The position numbers and the translations under genes were made by a program. Below are positions 17,283-25,877 of a DNA stretch of 64,000 bases, piece after piece; within the stretch, counting starts at the first letter, position 1; every line of letters starts with the position of its first letter. This stretch comes from Mucilaginibacter geliditolerans. GTDB lineage: Bacteria; Bacteroidota; Bacteroidia; Sphingobacteriales; Sphingobacteriaceae. The notes beneath the pieces are model-generated. The model was given only the letters and a program-made list of their open reading frames with translations. It was not told the DNA's origin and did not search any database. The stretch lies in assembly GCF_014200495.1 (NCBI RefSeq), contig NZ_JACHBY010000005.1:124001-188000 (forward strand), given 5' to 3'.

Positions 17283-20200
17283 ATGAAGAGAATTTTTACA
17301 ATCTCAGGGTTTATCTTATTGTGTTTCTTTTTTGTAAACAGTGCATTTGCGCAGAATATTACTGTAAAAGGTAAGATAACTGACGCTACAACCAACGAGA
17401 CATTGGTTGGTGTTACTGTAGCCATACAAGGAACCGATAACGGAACTCAAACCGACGCAAATGGTGCATTCACACTAAGCGTACCCCCAAAAGCAACACT
17501 AGTCATTTCCTATGTAGGTTATGTATCACAACAAGTTGCTGTAAGTAATGCAGGCCCTATTTCGATTAAACTGGCAGCTTCTGCCAATGAATTACAGCAG
17601 GTTGTTGTAATTGGTTACGGTACACAACGCAAAGTTGATAATACCGGTTCGGTAGCTACTGTAAAAGGTGCCGATCTGGCTAAACAATCATCAACAGATC
17701 CCTTAAGCGCGCTGGAAGGAAAGGTTGCAGGTGTTGAAATTATTAACAGCGGCCAGCCTGGTGCCTCACCAACCATTAACATACGCGGTGTAGGTACAAT
17801 CTACGGTAACGTTAAGCCATTATTTGTTGTTGATGGCGTTTGGTATGATGATATCAGCTTTTTAAATAATAACGATATTGAAAGCTTAACCATTTTGAAA
17901 GATGCATCAAGCACCGCTATTTATGGTATAAGGGCAGCTAGTGGTGTAGTACTGATCACCACCAAACGCGGCAAAACAGGAAAACCAGTTATTAGCCTTA
18001 ATTCATACTTTGGATGGCAGTCGGTTACCAACCAGGTAAAAATGGCAAACGCTACCGAATATGCTACTGCTATTAACGAGTTAACAGCACTTAGCAACAC
18101 ACCTGCTGATTATAATCCGCCGGTATTTGCCAATCCTTCAAGTTATGGTACTGGTACTAACTGGTACAATCAGATATTACGTAATGCCCCGGTAACCAAT
18201 AACGAAATTTCATTAAGAGGCGGTACCGACAAGTACACTTATGATTACTCATTCGGCTACATTAATCAGGATGGTATTGTTAAAACCAATGATTACGAAA
18301 AATATACTTTTCACCTGGCTAATGATTTTAAAGTTACCAAAAATTTAAAATTAGGCATTAGCGCTAATATACTATCAAGTAACTCACGTGATGTAAACGG
18401 TCAGATCTTCCACCAGTTGTACACCGCTGCACCGGTAGTGCCTGTTTATTACGCCAATGGTAAATATGGCGATCCTGCCGATTACAATGTTGGTAGCGGC
18501 GCCAATTACAACCCCCAGGCCACCATTGATTTTTTCAATCAACATTCAAAAAACAAACGTTTTACGGGTTCAGTTTATGGCGAGTATAATATCCTGCCGG
18601 ATCTGAAGTTCAGAACAAGTTTTGGTGGCGATTTGGCCCAGGCTGAAGTGAGAAACTATCAGCCGGTTTATTTTGCTACAGGTGGCCAGCAAAGCAACAT
18701 ATCTTCACTTTCTTTAAACCATACTGAAACCCGTAACTGGATCTGGGAAAATACTTTAACGTATGATAAAACCATCGGTAAACATAAAATAACCGGTTTA
18801 TTAGGTTATAGTTCACAGCGTAATGAAGGTTCGTACGGTGAAGCTTTTGCTGATAGCGTAGCTTATGCAAAAAGCGGAAATTTACGCACCTCTTACCCTA
18901 CAGGTACTAATGTAACTTATACATATCCAACAGCCAACCAATTGCTTACAACAGAAGTATCGCAATTTGCCCGTGTAAATTATTCTTATGATGATCGTTA
19001 CTTGTTAAATGCTTCTATTCGTCATGATGGTGCATCTGAGTTTTACCCTCACCCATACGGCTGGTTTCCATCAGTAGGTGCAGGCTGGGTGGTGACTAAC
19101 GAAAGCTTCATGAAAGGTCAGCATATTTTTGATAACTTAAAACTGCGTGCCAGTTATGGTATAGTTGGTAATGCGGTAGTTCCTATCAATCCTACTACAT
19201 TAACTGTAACTAACGATCCTTCGTCATACACAGCTATTTTTGGTAACCCCCAAACAACCAATGCTGGCGCGAGTATCAATACAGTTGTGCCACCTACCAT
19301 TACCTGGGAGAAAGCAGAAGCAACAGATTTTGGTATAGAGGGATCTATCTTAAATAATAAGCTGTCATTTGAGGCTGATTATTATAATCGTTTAACCAAG
19401 AATGCAATCTTCAACATCCCAATACCGGGCTCAACCGGTGAAAACGGGCCTAACGGCGGTATATTAGGTAACCAGGCTGATATCAGGAACAGGGGTTTTG
19501 AATTTAGCTTAACCTGGAAACAACAGGTTAATAGTGACGTATCTTATTCAATCAGCCCTAACATCGGCATAAACAATAATGAGGTTACAAAAGTGCTTTC
19601 GGGCAATAACCCTATATACAGTGGTGGTGCAGGCATTGCGAATGGCGCGTTGGCTACACGTACTGTACAGGGACAACCAATTGGAGAGTTTTATGGTTAT
19701 AAAGTTCTTGGTATTTTCCAAACGGCCGAACAAGTGGCAAAATCGCCGCAGGCAGCATCGGCCAAACCGGGTGATTTTATTTACCAGGATACCAATGGCG
19801 ATGGGCAGATCTCAACAACAGACAGGGTTAATCTAGGTAATCCTAATGCTAAGTATGGCTATGGTGTAAACATGTTTTTAAAAGTTAAAAACTTCGATTT
19901 TACCGTTGATCTTCAGGGCCGCGCAGATGTGAGCGTGTTTAACTCGAACCTTGGCTACCGCTTCGGTAATGAAAACATCACGCAGGATTTTTATGATAAC
20001 CGCTGGCATGGGGCAGGTACTTCAAATACCTATCCTTCTATGAACATCGGCTCAACACTTAACAGTGCGCCAAACTCATTCTATGTTTCAAGCGGTGCTT
20101 ATTTCAGGGTAAGAAATGCGCAATTAGGTTATACGCTTCCAAGTGCAATAACAAGAAGATGGAATATTCAGAGCATCAGGTTCTTTGCAAATGCGCAGAA

Positions 20201-20330
20201 TGCCATTAACGTATTTGGGTACAAAGGCTTTAGCCCTGAAATTGGCGGAAGCGTGCTGAATCAAGGTATCGACTCTAACGTATATCCCTTATATGCAACT
20301 TATAACTTTGGCGTAAACGTTACATTTTAA
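17283..20330 (+). CDS. SusC/RagA family TonB-dependent outer-membrane transporter
   Basis: A 1015-aa outer-membrane transporter: signal peptide MKRIFTISGFILLCFFFVNSAFAQ, carboxypeptidase-regulatory domain (residues 26-105; ITVKGKITDATTNETLVGVTVAI), a TonB-box-like VVVIGYGTQRK (about 106-116), a plug with the SusC signature (LFVVDGVWYDDISFLNNNDIESLTILKDASSTAIYGIRAASGVVLITTKRGK, about 178-230) and a 22-strand-type barrel ending in NFGVNVTF with terminal Phe. It imports oligosaccharides together with the SusD-like lipoprotein encoded 11 bp downstream. The 258-bp gap upstream must contain the PUL promoter; no canonical -33/-7 pair was found there. Confidence 0.95.
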   Translation: MKRIFTISGFILLCFFFVNSAFAQNITVKGKITDATTNETLVGVTVAIQGTDNGTQTDANGAFTLSVPPKATLVISYVGYVSQQVAVSNAGPISIKLAASANELQQVVVIGYGTQRKVDNTGSVATVKGADLAKQSSTDPLSALEGKVAGVEIINSGQPGASPTINIRGVGTIYGNVKPLFVVDGVWYDDISFLNNNDIESLTILKDASSTAIYGIRAASGVVLITTKRGKTGKPVISLNSYFGWQSVTNQVKMANATEYATAINELTALSNTPADYNPPVFANPSSYGTGTNWYNQILRNAPVTNNEISLRGGTDKYTYDYSFGYINQDGIVKTNDYEKYTFHLANDFKVTKNLKLGISANILSSNSRDVNGQIFHQLYTAAPVVPVYYANGKYGDPADYNVGSGANYNPQATIDFFNQHSKNKRFTGSVYGEYNILPDLKFRTSFGGDLAQAEVRNYQPVYFATGGQQSNISSLSLNHTETRNWIWENTLTYDKTIGKHKITGLLGYSSQRNEGSYGEAFADSVAYAKSGNLRTSYPTGTNVTYTYPTANQLLTTEVSQFARVNYSYDDRYLLNASIRHDGASEFYPHPYGWFPSVGAGWVVTNESFMKGQHIFDNLKLRASYGIVGNAVVPINPTTLTVTNDPSSYTAIFGNPQTTNAGASINTVVPPTITWEKAEATDFGIEGSILNNKLSFEADYYNRLTKNAIFNIPIPGSTGENGPNGGILGNQADIRNRGFEFSLTWKQQVNSDVSYSISPNIGINNNEVTKVLSGNNPIYSGGAGIANGALATRTVQGQPIGEFYGYKVLGIFQTAEQVAKSPQAASAKPGDFIYQDTNGDGQISTTDRVNLGNPNAKYGYGVNMFLKVKNFDFTVDLQGRADVSVFNSNLGYRFGNENITQDFYDNRWHGAGTSNTYPSMNIGSTLNSAPNSFYVSSGAYFRVRNAQLGYTLPSAITRRWNIQSIRFFANAQNAINVFGYKGFSPEIGGSVLNQGIDSNVYPLYATYNFGVNVTF

Positions 20331-20341
20331 TTCAACTTACA

Positions 20342-21829
20342 ATGAAAAATAGAAAATATTATATACAAAACGCGATCGGGTTAAGTATGATCGCTGCCCT
20401 TTTTGTATCGCAGGGATGTAAAAAGAGCTTCTTAAATGCAACGCCTGGCAAAACTACTACAGTTACGCAATTCTGGAAAACTTCTGCCGACGCTACATCA
20501 GCCATCAACGCTATGTACGCTGATATGCATGGCTATAATGATACAGCTTTCCCGTCGATAGCGCTTGAGAGTATGGGATCAGACGATGTTACCAAAGGAT
20601 CGGTACCAACGGATGCAAGCTATATGAATGAATACCATACTTTCTCGGTTACCGCCGGCGAAGGGCAGCTTGAAGGTTTCTGGCTGGGAATGTACAACAA
20701 CATCAACTTTGCTAACCAGATATTAGATAACGTTCCTAATATCAGCATGGATGCTTCATTAAAGGCAAGGTATCTGGCCGAAGCACAGTTTATACGTGCC
20801 TATGATTATTTCAGGCTGGTTAACGCGTTTGGCGATGTTCCTTTACGGATCCACGTTCCAAAATCAGCAACGGATTATAATTTAGCCCGTACACCTAAAA
20901 CACAGGTTTACGCGCAAATAGAAACCGATTTAACGGCTGCTGCTTCAGTATTGCCAGCTACTTACAGCTCGGCTGATATTGGCCATGTTACTAAAGGCGC
21001 TGCATTAGCTTTACATGCTAAAGTCGCTCTATACCAAAAGAAATGGAGCGATGTGGTAACCTATACCAATGAAGTGACTGCTTTAGGCATCTACTCTTTG
21101 TTTCCTGATTATGAAAAAATGTTCAGGACTACCAACAAAAACAATGTTGAATCCATATTTGAAATTCAATGTATGTTAATACCAAATAACCCTGCCGCAT
21201 CAAACTCACAATACTCACAGGTGCAAATGCCAAGAGGTACTGAGCCTGCAACCGGCTGGGGCTTTAATGATCCAAGCCCAAGCCTGATCGCCGAATTTGA
21301 ATCAGGTGATCCGCGTTTAGCCGGAACGGTTATCTACACCGGCCAAACTACACCCGAAGGGGATTTGATAGATGCATCGGCACCTAACCCATATTATAAC
21401 CTAAAATCATATGTGCCTTTTAGCTTATATGTTTCGGGCTTTAACCAGGGTTGCCAGCAGGATAAAATTGTTATACGTTATGCAGAAGTATTATTAATGA
21501 ATGCTGAAGCAAATAACGAATCGGGCAATTCTGCTGCTGCATTAGCCGATATTGAACTGATAAGAGCAAGGGCAAGAGAAGGTAGCACTACTATTTTACC
21601 AAAGGTTACCACTACAGATCAAGGCGCTTTACGTACCGCTATTTATCATGAGAGACGCGTAGAGTTAGGGATGGAGTTTGATCGCCATGCTGATGTTATA
21701 CGCACAGGCAGAGGAACTGCTGTATTTGGTTCATTGGGTTTTGTTGCAGGCAAAAGTGAAGTTTGGCCTATACCGCAAACTGAAATTGATTTGAGCGCAG
21801 GTACGCTGGTACAAAACCCAGGTTATTAA
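20342..21829 (+). CDS. SusD/RagB family nutrient-binding outer-membrane lipoprotein
   Basis: A 495-aa surface lipoprotein with lipobox Cys26 (MIAALFVSQGC). SusD family features are visible: DATSAINAMYADM near the N terminus, the TPR-like helices around RYLAEAQFIRAYDYFRLVNAFGDVPL (about 140-165), and the C-terminal VIRYAEVLLMNAEANNESGNSAAALADIELIRARA and YHERRVELGMEFDRHADVIRTG segments. Family knowledge: SusD caps the SusC barrel and captures the glycan. The 11-bp spacing to susC is typical of co-transcription. Glycan specificity is inferred from the enzymes downstream, not from this protein. Confidence 0.95.
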   Translation: MKNRKYYIQNAIGLSMIAALFVSQGCKKSFLNATPGKTTTVTQFWKTSADATSAINAMYADMHGYNDTAFPSIALESMGSDDVTKGSVPTDASYMNEYHTFSVTAGEGQLEGFWLGMYNNINFANQILDNVPNISMDASLKARYLAEAQFIRAYDYFRLVNAFGDVPLRIHVPKSATDYNLARTPKTQVYAQIETDLTAAASVLPATYSSADIGHVTKGAALALHAKVALYQKKWSDVVTYTNEVTALGIYSLFPDYEKMFRTTNKNNVESIFEIQCMLIPNNPAASNSQYSQVQMPRGTEPATGWGFNDPSPSLIAEFESGDPRLAGTVIYTGQTTPEGDLIDASAPNPYYNLKSYVPFSLYVSGFNQGCQQDKIVIRYAEVLLMNAEANNESGNSAAALADIELIRARAREGSTTILPKVTTTDQGALRTAIYHERRVELGMEFDRHADVIRTGRGTAVFGSLGFVAGKSEVWPIPQTEIDLSAGTLVQNPGY

Positions 21830-21849
21830 TTTATCAAATAAATAAAGAG

Positions 21850-22695
21850 ATGAAAAGAAATCATAATATACTTATAGCTGTGCTTACGGGCCTGGCAATA
21901 GTATTTACAATATCAGCATGCCAAAAAAGCTTCGACCCTAAGTCGTATGCCCCGAAAAAACCTGCACCAACGTTTGGCGGTTACAGCGCATCAAGTCAAA
22001 TTGAAGCCGATAGCCTGGTAGCTTACTGGAACTTTAGCAGTACGCTTACCGATAGTATTTCAAAATTGCCGGGGACAGCATCAGGCAGTAGTTTTGCTGC
22101 AGGCATTTTTGGGCAGGCCTATCAGGGCTCGCTTACTGCTTATGCGGTTTGTAAGTCATCGCCTGCACTGGCAGCCCTGCAAAAGTTCACAGCTAGTGTT
22201 TGGGTAAATACTACACCTCCAACAACTGGGTTGTTAGATTATTTTACACTTTCAAATACTGTTAATTTTTGGGGTAATGTCGAAATGTTTTTTGATAACG
22301 GCAGTACCAATACCGATGCGCATGTGCGTATACACTTATCGCAAAGTGGCACTGATAACACTTTTGCAGCAGAGGTGCCGGGATGTTTTGGTGGCTGGGT
22401 GAATTTAATTTTCAGCTATGATGTAACTGGTGCATGTACGTTATACATGAATGGTAAGTCAGTAGCTACAGGTACTGCAGGTACATTAAAAGGCCCATTG
22501 GTTTTTCAAAATGTGGGTAATATAGTGTTTGGCTGTACACAGTTCACGACTGTTCCAAGCCAAACTGCAGGTTCGGGATCACAACCCTGGGCAGCTAACC
22601 TGCCGGGTAAAATAGATCAGGTTAGGGTTTATAATAAAGTGCTTTCAGCTAATGAAGCATCAGCTTTATATAACCTTGAAAATTTAGGAAGATAG
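21850..22695 (+). CDS. LamG-type lipoprotein, likely surface glycan-binding protein
   Basis: A 281-aa lipoprotein (AIVFTISAC, lipid Cys24) with a single concanavalin A-like LamG_3 sandwich at about residues 50-275: SLVAYWNFSSTLTDSISKLPGTASG at the front, FTASVWVNT, GWVNLIFSYDVTGACTLYMNGKSVATG and the closing GKIDQVRVYNKVLSANEASALYN. No catalytic residues are recognised. It lies 20 bp after susD, the usual slot for a SusE/F-type or SGBP accessory binding protein, so a role in holding glycan at the surface is likely. The terminator-like hairpin that follows may end the susCD transcript. Confidence 0.85.
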   Translation: MKRNHNILIAVLTGLAIVFTISACQKSFDPKSYAPKKPAPTFGGYSASSQIEADSLVAYWNFSSTLTDSISKLPGTASGSSFAAGIFGQAYQGSLTAYAVCKSSPALAALQKFTASVWVNTTPPTTGLLDYFTLSNTVNFWGNVEMFFDNGSTNTDAHVRIHLSQSGTDNTFAAEVPGCFGGWVNLIFSYDVTGACTLYMNGKSVATGTAGTLKGPLVFQNVGNIVFGCTQFTTVPSQTAGSGSQPWAANLPGKIDQVRVYNKVLSANEASALYNLENLGR

Positions 22696-22709
22696 TAAGT
22701 TGGTTAAAT

Positions 22710-22744
22710 AAGGGTTGCCGGGTGTAAACCAGGCAGCCTTTTTT
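22710..22744 (+). terminator. Terminator-like hairpin after the LamG gene
   Basis: AGGGTTGCC and GGCAGCCTT pair around a short loop (one bulge and a G-U pair) and are followed by a run of T. It separates susC-susD-lamG from the two glycoamylase genes and may make expression of the enzymes lower or independent. Confidence 0.6.
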
Positions 22745-22797
22745 ACAAACATGTTTAATTTGATAGGTTGGCCATTCTGATGATTAATAAACCAGGC

Positions 22798-24474
22798 ATG
22801 AGATATATAAAAATTTGTTTAGGGTTGATGGGTTTCGCAGGGATGTATTCATGCTCAAAAAGCGGCGATAACTCAAATACTACTCATACGGCACCTGCGC
22901 CGGCCTCTTTTAGTTTTAAAGCAGCAAACGTTAATGGTGTTAGCAATGGCCTTAATTATATAAATGTTAGTGCCACACCGGTTATAAAATTATCATTTGC
23001 CGCCGCTATCAGTACCACTTCTGTAAACAGCAGTATAGCTTTTACAAGTTCAGCGGGTACTACTGTAGCGTACACAGCTATCTATCAAAATAGTGATAGT
23101 ATAGTGGTTATAACGCCATCAAAATTATCGTATCTAACAAAATATACCATTGCTGTTTCCACTGCGCTTAAGTCATCAAAAGGGGGCAACCTGGAATCGG
23201 CCTATAATATCAATTTAACTACCTCTATTGATTCAACAAACAAATTCCCAACTATAACTGATGATGCCCTGCTTACTTTAGTACAGCAGCAAACCTTCAA
23301 ATATTTCTGGGATTTTGGCCACCCCACCAGCGGCCTGTCGCGCGAGCGTAATACATCGGGCGATGTGGTGACTACCGGTGGTTCAGGCTTTGGTATTATG
23401 GCTATAGTTGTTGGCATAAACCGGGGCTTTATTTCAAGGGCACAGGGCTTAACGCGGATGCAAACGATAGTTGGCTTTTTAAAAAATAATGCGCAGACAT
23501 TTCACGGTGCTTTCCCGCATTGGTTAAATGGAGTAACGGGGGCTGTTGTTCCTTTCAGCACGCAGGATGATGGTGCCGACCTGGTGGAAACCTCCTACCT
23601 GATGGAGGGCTTGCTCACCGCCCGCCAGTATTTTAATGGCACAAGCAGCGATGAAACCACTCTGCGGACTGACATCAATACCCTATGGAATAATGTGGAG
23701 TGGGACTGGTTCAGGCAGAACGGGCAGAATAGTCTGTACTGGCATTGGAGCCCTGATTATGCGTGGTCAACCAATCAAACTATATCAGGCTGGAACGAGG
23801 CATTGATCACTTATGTTTTGGCGGCATCGTCAACAACACATTCCGTGCCTAAAATTGTTTACTCAAATGGCTGGGCAAATAATGGAGGCATGAAGAATGG
23901 AAGCAGTTACTTTGGTGTAACATTGCCATTGGGCCCCGTGGAAGGCGGTCCGCTGTTCTTTGCGCATTATTCATTCCTGGGCATTAACCCTAATAGTTTA
24001 ACTGATGCTTATGCCAGTTACGATGTGCAAAACAAAGCGCACGCCATGATCAATTATGATTATTGCGTAGCAAACCCTAACAACAACCAGGGCTATAGCG
24101 CTGATTGCTGGGGATTAACTGCGAGCGATATTGAGAACGGCGGTTATAACGCCAGTTCGCCAACCAGCGATGTGGGTGTAATTGCGCCGACAGCAGCCAT
24201 AGCTTCATTACCTTATACGCCAACACAATCAATGGCGGCTTTAAGGTTCTTTTACTATAAGCTGGGCGATAAAATGTGGGGGCCATATGGTTTTTATGAT
24301 TCCTTTAATTTAAATGATGCATGGTTTGCAACATCCAACCTGGCAATTGACGAAGGACCAATAATTGATAATATTGAAAATTACCGTAGCGGTTTACTCT
24401 GGAACTTATTTATGAGTTGCCCGGAAGTAAAAACCGGTATGAAGAGTCTGGGTTTTACAAGTCCTAATCTCTAG
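22798..24474 (+). CDS. Glycoamylase-family (GH144-type) lipoprotein with Ig-like N-terminal domain
   Basis: A 558-aa protein when started at the ATG at 22798, which gives a lipoprotein signal (MRYIKICLGLMGFAGMYSC); the frame is open further up to a TTG at 22768. Residues about 35-150 form an Ig-like domain (bacterial Big_5 type: VIKLSFAAAISTTSVNSSIAFTSSAG). The rest is the PF10091 glycoamylase domain, from LLTLVQQQTFKYFWDFGHPTSGLSRERN through DDGADLVETSYLMEGLLTARQYF and YWHWSPDYAW to AIDEGPIIDNIENYRSGLLWNLFMSCPEV. CAZy family GH144 with this fold comprises endo-beta-1,2-glucanases and related sophorose-releasing enzymes. It is paralogous to the next gene. Confidence 0.87.
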   Translation: MRYIKICLGLMGFAGMYSCSKSGDNSNTTHTAPAPASFSFKAANVNGVSNGLNYINVSATPVIKLSFAAAISTTSVNSSIAFTSSAGTTVAYTAIYQNSDSIVVITPSKLSYLTKYTIAVSTALKSSKGGNLESAYNINLTTSIDSTNKFPTITDDALLTLVQQQTFKYFWDFGHPTSGLSRERNTSGDVVTTGGSGFGIMAIVVGINRGFISRAQGLTRMQTIVGFLKNNAQTFHGAFPHWLNGVTGAVVPFSTQDDGADLVETSYLMEGLLTARQYFNGTSSDETTLRTDINTLWNNVEWDWFRQNGQNSLYWHWSPDYAWSTNQTISGWNEALITYVLAASSTTHSVPKIVYSNGWANNGGMKNGSSYFGVTLPLGPVEGGPLFFAHYSFLGINPNSLTDAYASYDVQNKAHAMINYDYCVANPNNNQGYSADCWGLTASDIENGGYNASSPTSDVGVIAPTAAIASLPYTPTQSMAALRFFYYKLGDKMWGPYGFYDSFNLNDAWFATSNLAIDEGPIIDNIENYRSGLLWNLFMSCPEVKTGMKSLGFTSPNL

Positions 24475-24489
24475 CTATATAATACGTAA

Positions 24490-25836
24490 ATGAAAAAAAT
24501 ACTTATATCCTCTTTTCTAATTTTAACGGCAGCTTTTTGCCGTGCACAATCATCGGCAACAAGTGCTGCTGAAAGTATTAAGCCTGTCGGTATCATAAAA
24601 AATCTGACTGATAGTGCTTTGCTTGATGTGGTACAGCGTCAAACGTTCCGCTATTTTTGGGATTTTGGTCACCCGGTAAGCGGCCTGGCCCGCGAGCGCA
24701 GCAATGTATCCTATAATTACGGCAACGAAGTGGTAACTATTGGCGGGTCAGGTTTTGGAGTGATGGCGATGATAGTAGCCACCGAAAGAAAGTGGATAAC
24801 CCGTGATCAGGCTGATGACCGTATGTTGAAGATCGTTGATTTTTTATACAAGGCAGATTCTTATCATGGCGTGTTCCCGCATTGGCTGAACGGGCAAACC
24901 GGCAAAGTGATCCCTTTCGGCCGTAAGGATGATGGTGCCGACCTGGTTGAAACCTCTTACCTGTTTCAGGGCTTGCTATGTGCAAGGCAGTACTATAATC
25001 AGGATAATCCCAAAGAACAGCATATCCGTGATGTGATCAACTGGATGTGGAACGATATCGAGTGGAGTTGGTTCACACGTGATGGCAGGGATAACCTGTA
25101 CTGGCACTGGTCGCCGAATAATGGCTGGGCCATGAATTTCGCCATCCGCGGCTATAATGAATGTTTAATAACTTATGTGCTTGCTGCCTGTGGTACCCGT
25201 TACCCTATAACGGCCAATGTTTATCATAACGGCTGGGCGCAAAGCGATTTCTTTAAAAATGGCAAGACTTTCTACAATATAAAACTGCCATTGGGCTTTG
25301 ATTATGGCGGCCCATTGTTTTATACCCATTATTCATTTTTGGGTTTAAACCCTAAAGGTTTGAAGGATGAGTATGCCAATTACTGGGAACAAAATTTAAA
25401 TCATACCCTTATTAACAGGGCGTATTGTATTGATAACCTTAAAAAATACAAAGGCTATGGTGAAAACTGCTGGGGGCTTACCGCCAGCGATAATTACGAG
25501 GGCTATAACGCTCACTCGCCAACTAATGACCTGGGGGTGATAACACCAACTGCCGCGCTATCCGCATTCCCATATACGCCGCAATATAGTATGCAGGCGC
25601 TGCGCCATTTTTATTATGATATGGGTGATAAGATATGGGGTGAATACGGTTTTACCGATGCCTTTAGCGAATCGCATAACTGGTATTCAAAGTCGTACCT
25701 GGCTATTGATGAAGGCCCGATTGTGGTAATGATTGAGAACTATCGTACCGGCTTATTATGGAAGCTATTTATGAGTTGCCCTGAAGTAAAAGGCGGTCTG
25801 CAAAAACTGGGTTTTGAGAGCCCCGCAATAAATTAA
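24490..25836 (+). CDS. Glycoamylase-family (GH144-type) periplasmic glucanase
   Basis: A 448-aa protein with a cleavable signal peptide (MKKILISSFLILTAAFCRAQ), no lipobox and no Ig domain, consisting of one (alpha/alpha)6 glycoamylase domain: LLDVVQRQTFRYFWDFGHPVSGLARERS, GGSGFGVMAMIV, HGVFPHWLNGQTGKVIPFGRKDDGADLVETSYLFQGLL, LYWHWSPNNGWAMN, AIDEGPIVVMIENYRTGLLWKLFMSCPEV. It is strongly similar over its whole length to the preceding lipoprotein. A reasonable reading is that the lipidated copy cuts polymer at the surface while this soluble copy trims oligosaccharides in the periplasm; that division is inferred. It begins 15 bp after the upstream stop. Confidence 0.88.
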   Translation: MKKILISSFLILTAAFCRAQSSATSAAESIKPVGIIKNLTDSALLDVVQRQTFRYFWDFGHPVSGLARERSNVSYNYGNEVVTIGGSGFGVMAMIVATERKWITRDQADDRMLKIVDFLYKADSYHGVFPHWLNGQTGKVIPFGRKDDGADLVETSYLFQGLLCARQYYNQDNPKEQHIRDVINWMWNDIEWSWFTRDGRDNLYWHWSPNNGWAMNFAIRGYNECLITYVLAACGTRYPITANVYHNGWAQSDFFKNGKTFYNIKLPLGFDYGGPLFYTHYSFLGLNPKGLKDEYANYWEQNLNHTLINRAYCIDNLKKYKGYGENCWGLTASDNYEGYNAHSPTNDLGVITPTAALSAFPYTPQYSMQALRHFYYDMGDKIWGEYGFTDAFSESHNWYSKSYLAIDEGPIVVMIENYRTGLLWKLFMSCPEVKGGLQKLGFESPAIN

Positions 25837-25877
25837 ATACATATTCGACTCAAATAAAAACTAAAAAATCAATACTA

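Noticed and set aside
22768..22797. TTG start for the first GH144-type protein
   Set aside because: The ATG at 22798 yields a standard lipoprotein signal; the upstream stretch overlaps the region just after a terminator.
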